Below, one piece after another: positions 54,074-62,819 of a DNA stretch of 64,000 bases (position 1 is its first letter; each line of letters opens with the position of its first letter). The notes under the pieces are model-generated. The model searched no databases. It saw only the letters and a program-made list of their open reading frames with translations, and was not told where the DNA came from. The stretch covers positions 1-64,000 of the forward strand of contig JACPYM010000057.1 in NCBI GenBank assembly GCA_016196035.1. The letters are read 5' to 3'. Origin of the DNA: Acidobacteriota bacterium. Lineage in GTDB: Bacteria > Acidobacteriota > Blastocatellia > RBC074. The translations under genes were made by a program, and so were the position numbers.

Positions 54074-54853
54074 ATGCAGCAAAACCAGTTGAAACGTGAA
54101 CTCCTGGCCGAGTTTCTCGGCACGCTCGTCTTGATTACTTTTGGCTCAGCCGTGGTCGCCCAAGTCGTCTTGAGCGGCAATAAAAACGGCGAATATCTAT
54201 CCATCAATCTGGCCTGGGGCTTTGCCGTGACGATGGGCATCTTCGTCGCAGGCGGCGTCAGTGGCGCGCATCTCAACCCGGCAGTCACTTTTGCGCTGGC
54301 CGTGCACCGTGATTTCGAATGGCGCAAAGTCATCCCTTATTGCCTCGCGCAAGTGGCTGGGGCCTTTGGCGGCGCGGCCATCACGCTGATGGTGTACCGG
54401 GAAGCTTTCAATGCCTTTGACGGCGGCCTGCGGCAAATTGCCGGCGACAAAGGCACGGCCGGCATCTTTTCAACTTACCCGCAACCTTATCTTTCGACCT
54501 TTGGCGGCCTGGTGGATCAAATCGTCGGGACGGCCCTGTTATTGTTGGTGATTCGCGGCATTGGCGATGCGCGCAATAATGCGCCAACGGGTAACATGGC
54601 GCCGCTGTTTGTCGGCTTGTTAGTCGTGGTGATTGGCATGAGTTTTGGCTTGAATGCAGGTTATGCCATTAACCCGGCGCGCGATTTAGGCCCGCGCCTG
54701 TTCACCGCTATTGCCGGTTGGGGGCCAGGCGTCTTTTCAGCAGGCAATCATTGGTTCTGGGTGCCAATCGTTGGCCCCTTGATTGGAGGCGTGCTTGGTG
54801 TGGCTATTTATGACGCCTTGATTAGCAAGCTGCACCCGGTATTGGCCGAGTAA
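54074..54853 (+). CDS. Aquaglyceroporin (MIP family, glycerol facilitator-like)
   Basis: 259 residues with six membrane helices and two half-helices bearing NPA motifs: [14 protein letters not shown] (~72) and [15 protein letters not shown] (~195). The Asp directly after NPAR is the mark of glycerol facilitators rather than strict water channels. It passively admits glycerol or similar solutes across the inner membrane. It starts 12 bp after the MBL gene and ends 7 bp before xthA, so the three may be cotranscribed. No glycerol kinase is adjacent. Confidence 0.93.
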   Translation: MQQNQLKRELLAEFLGTLVLITFGSAVVAQVVLSGNKNGEYLSINLAWGFAVTMGIFVAGGVSGAHLNPAVTFALAVHRDFEWRKVIPYCLAQVAGAFGGAAITLMVYREAFNAFDGGLRQIAGDKGTAGIFSTYPQPYLSTFGGLVDQIVGTALLLLVIRGIGDARNNAPTGNMAPLFVGLLVVVIGMSFGLNAGYAINPARDLGPRLFTAIAGWGPGVFSAGNHWFWVPIVGPLIGGVLGVAIYDALISKLHPVLAE

Positions 54854-54860
54854 ACGCAAC

Positions 54861-55631
54861 ATGAAAATCGCAACTTGGAATGTTAATTCGATCGCTGTTC
54901 GCTTACCACAAGCGTTGGACTGGATAAAAGCCAACCTGCCGGATGTACTCTGTCTGCAAGAAATCAAATGTACGGATGATAAATTTCCGCTTGAGCGCTT
55001 CAAAGAACTGGGCTATTACGCCGAGATATTCGGGCAGCCTGCCTACAACGGCGTCGCCATCCTGTCGCGCACACCGGCCAGTAATACTCAGAAAGGATTT
55101 CCCGATGATGCGCCTGACGCCCAGCGGCGGTTATTGGCGGCCAATATCGGCGGCGTCAAAGTTGTCAACGTTTATATCCCGAACGGCTCAGAAGTCGGCT
55201 CGGAGAAATTTTTTTACAAACTAGGCTGGCTCAAACAACTCAAAACTTTTTTTGAAACACATTGCGCCGTGCAGGAACCGCTGGTGCTCTGTGGCGATTT
55301 CAACGTCGCCCCTGAAGATCGCGATGTGCATGATCCCATTCTTTGGTACGGCAAGATTCTGTGCAGCCCGGAAGAACGCGCGGCGCTGGCTGAAATCGCG
55401 CAATGGGGTCTGGTGGATGTCTTTCGCCAACATCATCAGGAGCGAGGTTTATATTCGTGGTGGGATTACCGTGGTGGCGGCTTTCGGCGCAACTTTGGGT
55501 TGCGGATTGATCACCTGTGGGCGACGGCGCCGTTGGCGGCGAAGAGTGTCGAATGCGTCATTGATCTGGCACCGCGCAAGTTAGAGCGCCCTTCGGATCA
55601 TGCGCCGGTGCTGGCGGAGTTCAACGTGTAA
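54861..55631 (+). CDS. xthA: Exodeoxyribonuclease III
   Basis: 256 residues, the standard length. Endonuclease/exonuclease/phosphatase fold with [17 protein letters not shown], the metal ligand Glu in [24 protein letters not shown], and the catalytic [10 protein letters not shown] at the end. [21 protein letters not shown] is typical. It removes 3' blocks and cuts at abasic sites in base excision repair, in the cytoplasm. It ends the MBL-glpF-like-xthA run and is followed by hairpins. Confidence 0.95.
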   Translation: MKIATWNVNSIAVRLPQALDWIKANLPDVLCLQEIKCTDDKFPLERFKELGYYAEIFGQPAYNGVAILSRTPASNTQKGFPDDAPDAQRRLLAANIGGVKVVNVYIPNGSEVGSEKFFYKLGWLKQLKTFFETHCAVQEPLVLCGDFNVAPEDRDVHDPILWYGKILCSPEERAALAEIAQWGLVDVFRQHHQERGLYSWWDYRGGGFRRNFGLRIDHLWATAPLAAKSVECVIDLAPRKLERPSDHAPVLAEFNV

Positions 55632-56693
55632 CTCAAAATAAAAAAAGCCGGCCAGCTTGCTTGCGCGCCCCGACCGGCAGAGCAGGAGTAGGCAAAAAGG
55701 AGGCGAGGTAACTTGCCTGCCCTGAGGCAGAGGTAAAAGGCAACAGTCGTGGGCTGGAAAAAGGGGCACCTTTTTTCTCAAGCTTTGGTTACTATTGCCT
55801 TTTACCTCTACTTCAGCGGCTTACTCCTGTAGTTATTTGTAGGGCCGCGGCTGAGGTGAATCCCCGTGAAGCACTCACCTCAACCGCCATTGTCAGCACA
55901 CGTCGGTAGCCTACTGGACAAATGCTGACAGCCTAGCTAACTCAAAACGAAGGTAAATATCGAGTAACACGCCAGCGCAATCCGGAAGTAGAAAGCTCAA
56001 TTGTAACTACTCTCCCGAAGCGGCGTGGCATAACCATAAATAAATAAGTAACAAGCTGAAACCCGGCCTGTGGTTGCCGGCCAAAATAAATCGCAATCAG
56101 CTTGAGATGTTTCAGCGCGAGTAGCGCTCCAATGCGTGGCATTGCACTTTTCCACTGAGCAAATTGTTATGCAGAAGGGTCGAAGGAGGGTAATGAGAGG
56201 CGGGTGAGTGAAATGACTCGCTAAGTAAAACTTCTAGTTATTGGCAACATGTAGCAGGAAAACAAGCTCGGCTACACACAACTCACCGAATAACTAAAAA
56301 GATTTAGTTACTAAACGAGATACACACTTTGTTCGACCACCAACACCAAATCACCAACGCGATCAACACCGACTGAACAAAGTCATCGAATCCTAAATTA
56401 TGGGCAACCTATTCGGAATATCTAATGGGGATCTTTAGGCCAATTTGCGGGAGGAGAATTGGAGGGATACAACCTAAAGCTACGTCGTTAAGCGCTCTTT
56501 CAAGTTAGGCAACGCAACCTTATATGTTACGTTTCATTGGCAATCATTTGCTCACGACGCGGCGGATTCTACTCATTCGACATTAGCACGTCAACAACAA
56601 AATAACCTGATGTGTCTTTCTATCCGTTCGATGACTATGCTAGATTTCTTGTAATTCACCGAACACTGAAAACGAATCGTAACGGCTTTCCCA
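55632..56693. other. Gene-poor, hairpin-rich, lower-GC region
   Basis: About 1060 bp without a convincing gene. It contains a GCCGG/CCGGC stem just after xthA (55647-55678), a nested long hairpin (55683-55829) whose innermost stem (55757-55777) has T-rich character, a GAGGTGA/TCACCTC stem near 55853-55882, a TGTCAGCA/TGCTGACA stem near 55890-55931 and a CCCGGCC hairpin near 56060. From about 56140 it becomes A/T richer with no structure I can name. A 66-codon minus-strand frame (55942-56142) has no clear coding character. Confidence 0.55.
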
Positions 56694-56912
56694 ATGGGGT
56701 GTGCTTGTTCCCAAAATCAAAGTTTGCGTGGCGCGGCAGTCAATGCCTACATCACACGTTTTCTAACGCGGGTAGCTTCCAGCGCCGCCAATGAGCAATC
56801 CCAATATGCTTGCCGTATTTGCGGCGCCAGATGGAAGCGTGACGAGCACCCTGACGCCCCACGCGCGGAACTTATTCGCATCACAGAGTCACCCGATAGC
56901 AAGAAGGAGTAA
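56694..56912 (+). CDS. Small putative zinc-ribbon-like protein
   Basis: 72 residues from ATG 56694. The second half (QSQYACRICGARWKRDEHPDAPRAELIRI) reads as coding, with a CxxC knuckle followed by basic and Pro-rich residues; the first half is less convincing, so the real start may be downstream. Only one Cys pair is clear beyond the N-terminal CAC, so a complete zinc site would need partners. It ends six bases before the next small ORF. No family recognised. Confidence 0.5.
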   Translation: MGCACSQNQSLRGAAVNAYITRFLTRVASSAANEQSQYACRICGARWKRDEHPDAPRAELIRITESPDSKKE

Positions 56913-56918
56913 TACACG

Positions 56919-57113
56919 ATGGCGCTGCCAACCCGGCAAAACACCGAAACCGGCGAGCTTGAAGTCTTGGTGCAAGGCGAGTGGTTGTTATTCGAGCAGT
57001 ATCGCAAACAGCAGATTGATGACGCTTATCAAAATTCGGTCAAATTCTTGAGAGAAAGGCTCGGCGAAGATCATGCGCAAAGAATGGAAGAACCCGCTGA
57101 AAAGAAATCATAA
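56919..57113 (+). CDS. Small hypothetical protein
   Basis: 64 residues from ATG 56919, with AAGGAG nine bases upstream (overlapping the preceding stop). The sequence (TGELEVLVQGEWLLFEQYRKQQID, then a charged helix ending EEPAEKKS) looks like a real small protein with a short beta part and an amphipathic helix. It overlaps the start of the esterase gene by 41 bases in another frame, which suggests translational coupling. No family recognised. Confidence 0.6.
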   Translation: MALPTRQNTETGELEVLVQGEWLLFEQYRKQQIDDAYQNSVKFLRERLGEDHAQRMEEPAEKKS

Positions 57114-59142
57114 CAGCCCAACCGTTGTCACCAAGTCATTAGCTTTGCGGTTGTTGTTATTACTTTGCGTGCCATCTGCAATTGCGCTGGCGCAAGTTTC
57201 AACTGGCGACCGGCGCGCCGCCGAAATCCGGCATCTCGACCTGGATTACACCAATCAATTGCACACCTATCAAACACGTGAAGAGTGGCAGGCGCGCGCC
57301 GAATGTTTGCGCAACCAGATTTTGGTGAGCACAGGATTGTGGCCGCAGCCCGCGAAGCAGCCCCTCCGAGTTGTGATCTTTGACAAGGTTGATCGCGGAA
57401 CGCATACCATCGAAAAAGTCTATTTTGAGAGCTTCCCCGGGCATTATGTCAGCGGAAATCTTTATCGCCCCAAAAATCAGACCGGCAAAGTTCCGGCGGT
57501 GCTTTGCCCGCACGGCCACTGGAGTTATGGGCGCCTGGAAAACACACCGCTGAATTCAGGGCCGCTGCGCGCGGCCAGTTTTGCGCAGCAGGGTTATGTA
57601 GCCTTCACCTGGGACATGGTCGGTTATAACGATAGCGCGGCCATCAGTCACCGGTTTGCCAGCGGGCATCGCGAGGGCACAGCGCGTGAAGTGCTCTGGG
57701 GCGTGAATCTGTTGGGGCTGCAACTTTGGAATAGCATGCGCGCCGTGGACTTTCTGTTGACGCTGCCCGAAGTGGATGCGGAGAAAATTGGCTGCACCGG
57801 CGAATCGGGCGGCGGGACGCAAACATTTTTGCTGGCGGCGGTGGATGAGCGCATTAAGGTTGCCGCGCCGGTCAATATGGTTTCGACGCTAATGCAGGGT
57901 GGCAGCCTTTGCGAAAATGCGCCCAACCTGCGCATTGACACGAATAACGTCGAACTGGCCGCGCTGTTTGCGCCGCGCCCGCTGCTGATGGTTTCGGCAA
58001 CCGGCGATTGGACAAAAAATACGTTGACTGTCGAGTACCCGGCTGTGCGTAACATTTATCGGTTGTTTGGCGCAGAAGAGAAATTGCACGCAGTGCAGAT
58101 GAACGCGCCGCACAATTACAACCAGGACAGCCGCGAAGCTGTTTACGGCTGGTTTGCGCACTGGTTCAAAGGCCGGGCGGAAATCACGCCCATCAAAGAG
58201 CGCGGTGTGAGTGTGGCGACCTTGCCTGAATTGCTGGTTTTCTTTGGTCGCTCACGCCCGGCCAATGAACTGACCGAAGAACAGTTGATTGAGGCGCGCA
58301 TTCTGGCTGCGCAACAGCAATTGGCCACCTTGCAACCGGCTACGCCTGCCGCCTTGCCAGCGTTCCGCGAACAACTGGGCACGGCCTTGAAATATTCGCT
58401 GATGGCCGAATATCCAAAGGGGAATGACATCAGTGTCGCCAGACGAGAGAGCCGGCCGAATGGCGCAGAGGAGGTTGAGTTATCCCGCCAGGGCGTCAAT
58501 GATCGCCTGAAACTGCAAATTTATCGGGTGGCCTCGGCGGTCGCGCCCGTCACCATTCTGGTCACGCCGCCTGACAATCAGCCGCCACAAGAACTGCTTG
58601 ACGGTTTGCGGGCCGCCAAACAGACGGTTGTCACGGTGGCAGTCTTTGCTGATTTCACGGACAAAGAAACGCTCGCGCGCATCAAATTTTTCACCACCTA
58701 TAACCGCACGACGGCGGCCAATCGCATCCAAGACGTGCTGACCACGTTGGCGTATGTGCAGCAAACTATGCTGGCCGCAACGGCCAATCAGCCGCGCGTG
58801 ACGCTGGTTGGCCTAGGCGAGGCGGGGTTATGGACGTTGTTGGCGCGAGGATTAGCGCCACGGATTGAGCGCACGATTGTGGATGCCGGACAATTCGACA
58901 CTGCCAGCGATGAAGCTTTCTTACAGCGGCTGCCGATCCCTGGCTTACGTCGTGCCGGGGATTTCGTGACCGCCGTGACGTTGGCGCCACTAGCGCCGCT
59001 CGTCATTCATAACAGCGGTGAGAGGTTCAAGGCGGCGGCGCTTGCCGACGTTTACCGCCGCTTGGGGCGCGCCGAAGATTTTCGCGCACAAACCGATCAA
59101 CTCACGCACAAACAATTGCTCGCGCTGCTCACGCAACCTTGA
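57073..59142 (+). CDS. Secreted acetylxylan esterase/dienelactone hydrolase-like protein
   Basis: 689 residues. After a basic leader, a signal peptide at ~21-40 (LALRLLLLLCVPSAIALAQ). An alpha/beta hydrolase domain covers ~100-370: YRPKN, VLCPHGHWSYG (oxyanion region), nucleophile elbow GCTGESGGGTQ with Ser245, LFAPRPLLMVSATGDW and HNYNQDSREAVYGWF as acid/His. A second Rossmann-like part (~450-680) lacks a clear elbow (VTLVGLGEAGLW). Probably deacetylates hemicellulose or a similar polymer. It overlaps the preceding small ORF by 41 bases. Confidence 0.8.
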   Translation: MRKEWKNPLKRNHNSPTVVTKSLALRLLLLLCVPSAIALAQVSTGDRRAAEIRHLDLDYTNQLHTYQTREEWQARAECLRNQILVSTGLWPQPAKQPLRVVIFDKVDRGTHTIEKVYFESFPGHYVSGNLYRPKNQTGKVPAVLCPHGHWSYGRLENTPLNSGPLRAASFAQQGYVAFTWDMVGYNDSAAISHRFASGHREGTAREVLWGVNLLGLQLWNSMRAVDFLLTLPEVDAEKIGCTGESGGGTQTFLLAAVDERIKVAAPVNMVSTLMQGGSLCENAPNLRIDTNNVELAALFAPRPLLMVSATGDWTKNTLTVEYPAVRNIYRLFGAEEKLHAVQMNAPHNYNQDSREAVYGWFAHWFKGRAEITPIKERGVSVATLPELLVFFGRSRPANELTEEQLIEARILAAQQQLATLQPATPAALPAFREQLGTALKYSLMAEYPKGNDISVARRESRPNGAEEVELSRQGVNDRLKLQIYRVASAVAPVTILVTPPDNQPPQELLDGLRAAKQTVVTVAVFADFTDKETLARIKFFTTYNRTTAANRIQDVLTTLAYVQQTMLAATANQPRVTLVGLGEAGLWTLLARGLAPRIERTIVDAGQFDTASDEAFLQRLPIPGLRRAGDFVTAVTLAPLAPLVIHNSGERFKAAALADVYRRLGRAEDFRAQTDQLTHKQLLALLTQP

Positions 59143-59197
59143 ACAGCGCCCGGCAAATCACTTTTATTTTTTTGGCTGTCTTAAGAAAGGAATCTGA

Positions 59198-59461
59198 ATG
59201 CCTGATAGTACACAACCCGTCAATTCCCAAACCCTGGTCATTGACTTTGAACAACTCAGCTACGAAACGGTCGAGCAAGCCAATGGCAATGCCACCGTCG
59301 TGCGCTTCAAAGTAGACAATCCACAGGTATTGCCCGGCGATGTGCTGCTGGTGCTGGCGGGCGAGGAGATTCAATTCCACGGCTTCATCAACAACGTCAT
59401 TGATGGCTGGGGAGTCGCCGCTGACACGAGCGGCTCCACGCTACCCGCCAGCGTGCACTGA
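59198..59461 (+). CDS. Small hypothetical protein
   Basis: 87 residues from ATG 59198, with AAAGGA nine bases upstream. No signal peptide or membrane segment; acidic. Core DFEQLSYETVEQANGNATVVRFKVDNPQ and LPGDVLLVLAGEEIQFHGFI look like a compact beta-rich domain. I do not recognise a family. It sits 55 bp after the esterase gene on the same strand and ends before a shared terminator-like stem. Confidence 0.6.
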   Translation: MPDSTQPVNSQTLVIDFEQLSYETVEQANGNATVVRFKVDNPQVLPGDVLLVLAGEEIQFHGFINNVIDGWGVAADTSGSTLPASVH

Positions 59462-59495
59462 GGAATTTGACCTGAGCAGTTCGCATACTTCATTC

Positions 59496-59534
59496 GGAGT
59501 TGGTGGCAGCGAAAACTGCGCTGCTACCAACTCC
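59496..59534. terminator. Stem-loop between convergent small genes
   Basis: A 15-bp stem (59496-59510 with 59520-59534, one G-T pair) with a 9-nt loop. Its right arm overlaps the last codons of the minus-strand gene that stops at 59524. Confidence 0.65.
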
Positions 59535-59817
59535 ATTTAATTTCGGTATTGGCATCAGTAGGTTTGAACGTATTGGCTTCCAAATCGCCTGTGACGAGCC
59601 AGGCGATGGTCAGCGCGATGACGATCCCAATCAACCAGCCTACCATCGTCTGGTTGAAATACGGGATCACGCGCAGCCCGGAAATTGAGAGCAGACCGCG
59701 CCAGCGGCATTCTTCGCAGTGAAAGGGTTCGTAAGGCAAAAAGCGGGAGAGCAAGCGCGTGCGTATGCTATAAGCGCGCACACGCCGCGCGTGGGCATAA
59801 CATTCCGGACAAATCAT
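59524..59817 (-). CDS. Small membrane protein with an N-terminal zinc ribbon
   Basis: 97 residues. MICPEC and later FHCEECRWRG give two CxxC knuckles, the pattern of a zinc ribbon, followed by one hydrophobic helix (MVGWLIGIVIALTIAWLVT). Basic residues (RRVRAYSIRTRLLSRF) between the knuckles suggest contact with nucleic acid or lipid head groups. Similar small zinc-ribbon membrane proteins of unknown role are common in Acidobacteria. Confidence 0.7.
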   Translation of the reverse strand: MICPECYAHARRVRAYSIRTRLLSRFLPYEPFHCEECRWRGLLSISGLRVIPYFNQTMVGWLIGIVIALTIAWLVTGDLEANTFKPTDANTEIKWSW

Positions 59818-59909
59818 CGTTGGGCACCTTTCAGATGATCTCTCTGTTGTTGTTTAAGTTGTTTGAGTGTTTGGGGGAAACGTTGGCAGCATTGCGCCGC
59901 CGTAAATCA

Positions 59910-61379
59910 TCACGAATACAACTGCTCGATCACAGTGCCACCGAAATCTGTGAGGCGTTCATTCCGTCCGTTGTGAAGGTAGGTCAAGCGCATCTGATCC
60001 AACCCGAGCAGTTGCAGTATAGTAGCGTGTATGTCGCGGGGATGGAAGCGCGCGCCAACCGTTTTGAAACCAATTTCATCCGTCTGTCCGATCACTTGGC
60101 CGCCCTTGACGCCACCGCCCGCCAGCCACATCGAGAAGGCTGTCGGGTTATGATCGCGGCCCCGGCCATTCTCTGACACAGGCGTGCGGCCAAACTCCGT
60201 TCCCCAAATGACCAGCGTCGAATCCAGCAAGCTGCGGCTTTTCAAATCCTTCAACAAACCGGCTGTCGGCTTGTCCGTCCAGCGGCACATCTTTTCGTGA
60301 TTGCCTTTGATGTCGTCATGCGCATCCCATTGTGTGCTGACTGGGCCGCCGCCCGAAAAGAGCAGGATAAAGCGCACGCCACGTTCGACCAACCGTCGCG
60401 CCAGCAAACAGCGCGTGCCAAACTCGCGCGTTTGCGCGTCATCCAAACCATACAACCGTTTCGTCGCCTCGCTCTCTTTGCTCACCTCCACGGCTTCGGG
60501 CGCGTGCTGTTGCATGCGAAAAGCCAGCTCGTATGAAGCAATCCGCGCCTGCAAGTCGCTATCATCCACACGTAGATTTACTTCATTCATCCGCCGCATG
60601 AATTTCAACATGTTGGCCTGCTGCGTCTGGCCGATTTCTGCTGAAGGCTGCAAATGCAAGATGGGCGTCGCGCCGTTGCGCAGTTGCGTGCCCTGGTAAA
60701 ACGAAGGCAAATAGCCCGCCCCCCACATCGGCGCGCCACCTTCGGGCAAGCCCTCCGGCTGCGTCAGCACGCAATAGGCGGGCAAGTTGGCGCTCTCGCT
60801 GCCCAATCCGTATGTCACCCAACTGCCCAATGAAGGATGCGCGGGCAACACACGGCCCGACGTCATCTGATACATCGCGGGCGCATGTACAAAGCTTTCG
60901 GTGTAACACGACCGCAGCACCGCGATGTCGTCAATGCACGTGGCGACGTGCGGAAAGAGTTCGCTGACCTCGATGCCAGATTGGCCGTGCTGGCGGAACT
61001 TCCAATGGCTGCCTAGCAGCGGCGTGCCCGCTTTGACGAACTGGCTTCTGACTTCGCCAAAGGAAGGCGGCATCTGCTGGCCGTGCAAGTTGTCCAGCAC
61101 CGGTTTGGGATCGAAGGTTTCCATGTGACTGGGGCCGCCGACCATAAACAGAAAAATGACGGCTTTGGCTTTGGCGGCGAAGTGCGGTGGCTTGGGTGCC
61201 AGCGGATTGACCGATTGCGGATTGACCGATTGCGGATTGACCGATTGCGGATTGGTTGTTGCAATTGTTTCGGACTGCAACATTGAAGCCAAAGCCAAAG
61301 AGCCGAAGCCATTCGCCGCGTGCGCCAGAAAGTCGCGCCGTGTGGTTGCAGTGGGCCAATGCGTCGTATTCGGTTTCAT
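59910..61379 (-). CDS. Tat-exported DUF1501 protein
   Basis: 489 residues. Twin-arginine signal [25 protein letters not shown]1501 (sulfatase-like fold) with [21 protein letters not shown] at the N-terminus, [46 protein letters not shown] and [29 protein letters not shown]1501 genes are usually paired with PSD1/DUF1553 genes, as here, in Planctomycetes and Acidobacteria; substrates are unknown. After the signal lies a 3x repeat of NPQSV encoded by tandem 15-bp units. Three further genes upstream on the same strand probably share its transcript. Confidence 0.9.
   Translation of the reverse strand: MKPNTTHWPTATTRRDFLAHAANGFGSLALASMLQSETIATTNPQSVNPQSVNPQSVNPLAPKPPHFAAKAKAVIFLFMVGGPSHMETFDPKPVLDNLHGQQMPPSFGEVRSQFVKAGTPLLGSHWKFRQHGQSGIEVSELFPHVATCIDDIAVLRSCYTESFVHAPAMYQMTSGRVLPAHPSLGSWVTYGLGSESANLPAYCVLTQPEGLPEGGAPMWGAGYLPSFYQGTQLRNGATPILHLQPSAEIGQTQQANMLKFMRRMNEVNLRVDDSDLQARIASYELAFRMQQHAPEAVEVSKESEATKRLYGLDDAQTREFGTRCLLARRLVERGVRFILLFSGGGPVSTQWDAHDDIKGNHEKMCRWTDKPTAGLLKDLKSRSLLDSTLVIWGTEFGRTPVSENGRGRDHNPTAFSMWLAGGGVKGGQVIGQTDEIGFKTVGARFHPRDIHATILQLLGLDQMRLTYLHNGRNERLTDFGGTVIEQLYS
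61204..61248. repeat. Three tandem 15-bp repeats in the DUF1501 gene
   Basis: GGATTGACCGATTGC repeats three times, encoding NPQSV units just after the Tat signal. In-frame and in the exported linker region, so likely tolerated slippage. Confidence 0.92.
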
Positions 61380-61387
61380 TCGGTGCC

Positions 61388-62137
61388 TCAGAACGTGGGC
61401 AGCGTCACGCGCGCCAAAGTTGAAGAGATGCCGCGCCGCGCATCGTGGATCAGAATGTCATAGGTTGACCCGCCCGTGCCTTCGAGTTGGCCGGAAGACA
61501 GGTTTAGTTCGCGCGGCCCAGCCGTGTAGGTGCTGCTCAGCAGATGCCGGACAACGCGCCCGTTGCGCAGTAACAGGACGGTGTAATCGGTTTTGGCAAA
61601 AGCCCCGTCGAAGGTGAGAAAGAGTTCCGTATTCGCGCGTTTCAGGCTGCGCAAGTGCGTTTCGCATGGACTCGGCTTGGATGCCTCATCCTGATGCAAG
61701 ACGCAGGTTTGCAGCAAGGCCAGCAGCTTTTTGGTATGCGCCTGGAAAATCGAAACCTGCACCGTGTAGCGCCCCGTCGGGCTGACCTCGCCAAAATGAA
61801 AGGTGTCGTCCAGCACCAGCGACTGATACTTTTCCATGCGATCCAGCAGCGGGCTGGTCGGGCGCTTCCGCGCACGTTCGACCAGCTTTTCCGTGGTCTT
61901 GCCGTCGTCGTCTTTCTCTTCGACAGTCTCATCAAACAGATAGGCCACCTGGGTGTAGAACTGCTCTTGAATGGTCTCAAGCGCGAGAATTTCGACTTTG
62001 AGTTGGTCACCGGATTGAAAGACGTTGCCGTTTGTGCGCACCGTCAGGTTGCCGTTTTGCCATTGCGCTTGCACCGGCAGTGTCAGGCTCAGCCACAACA
62101 GCATCACAGATCCAATCAACATCTGCGTTTTCATCAA
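61388..62137 (-). CDS. Secreted hypothetical protein in the DUF1501/PSD1 cluster
   Basis: 249 residues with a signal peptide ([20 protein letters not shown]). Beta-rich: an N-terminal [24 protein letters not shown] suggests a fibronectin/Ig-like fold, and the C-terminus has [21 protein letters not shown] and [12 protein letters not shown] charged [20 protein letters not shown] stretch lies in the middle, and two Cys (QTCVLHQ, SPCETH) may form a disulfide. No family recognised. It starts 30 bp after the Uma2 gene and ends 9 bp before the DUF1501 start, so it belongs to the cluster. Confidence 0.7.
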   Translation of the reverse strand: MMKTQMLIGSVMLLWLSLTLPVQAQWQNGNLTVRTNGNVFQSGDQLKVEILALETIQEQFYTQVAYLFDETVEEKDDDGKTTEKLVERARKRPTSPLLDRMEKYQSLVLDDTFHFGEVSPTGRYTVQVSIFQAHTKKLLALLQTCVLHQDEASKPSPCETHLRSLKRANTELFLTFDGAFAKTDYTVLLLRNGRVVRHLLSSTYTAGPRELNLSSGQLEGTGGSTYDILIHDARRGISSTLARVTLPTF

Positions 62138-62166
62138 ACACCTCTCAATTCATCTGGCAAACGTCC

Positions 62167-62736
62167 TCACGCGTGAGCTGCCGGTTGAAACAACGCTGCC
62201 ACCGCGCAACGAAAGCCGGGGAGCAACGCTGGGCTGGTCAGTTCATCGCCAGCTTGCAGCGTCGTTGATTTCACCGGCGTCTCGTAAATCGTCACTGTTT
62301 CGAACTGCGGCGAGACCAGCCAGACCTGTTGCACCCCAGCGGCAAAGTATTCGCGGATTTTCGCTTCGACAGCTTCTATCAAATCGTTGGGCGAAATGAT
62401 TTCGACGGCGAGGTCAGGCGCAATCGGCCAAATCCCCACAGGGTCACCTTCCGGCGGGATGTGCGCGGCGGCAACGAAGGCCACATCCGGAATGCGCTCG
62501 CGCTTGCCGATGGTAAAGCTAACATCCGGGCCATAAACAGCGCCGAGCTTTTGCGTTTCTACGTGATCCAATATTTTCGCCGCGAGTTTCAATCCAATGC
62601 GACCGTGGCGTGCGCCTGCCATTTCTTTTACCTCCGCGTGTCCGTTCACCCATTCGAGTTGTTTCTCAGGGTCAATCAGCTTGAAAGACCCTGGCGCAAT
62701 CACGGGTTGCAAGGCTGTTTCTGCGGTTGCGGTCAT
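62167..62736 (-). CDS. Uma2-family (DUF820) putative restriction-endonuclease-fold protein
   Basis: 189 residues, normal length for the family. PD-(D/E)xK-like signature: RIPDVAFV, then PDLAVEIISPNDLIEAVEAKIREYF, with GVQQVWLVSPQFETVTIYE. Uma2 proteins occur in many copies in Cyanobacteria and also in Acidobacteria and Chloroflexi; no clear biological role is established. It splits the DUF1501/PSD1 cluster on the same strand and has a low-complexity N-terminus. A passenger gene is likely. Confidence 0.9.
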   Translation of the reverse strand: MTATAETALQPVIAPGSFKLIDPEKQLEWVNGHAEVKEMAGARHGRIGLKLAAKILDHVETQKLGAVYGPDVSFTIGKRERIPDVAFVAAAHIPPEGDPVGIWPIAPDLAVEIISPNDLIEAVEAKIREYFAAGVQQVWLVSPQFETVTIYETPVKSTTLQAGDELTSPALLPGFRCAVAALFQPAAHA

Positions 62737-62819
62737 TTGTATGTTCCTCCTCTTGTGAATTTGTCGTTGAGCACAAGCATGCTACTGCGCGCGCACCGCG
62801 CTCACAAGACACAGCGTCC

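Noticed and set aside
55942-56142. 66-codon minus-strand ORF as a gene
   Set aside because: No ribosome binding site, no recognisable motif, and it lies in a hairpin-rich stretch.
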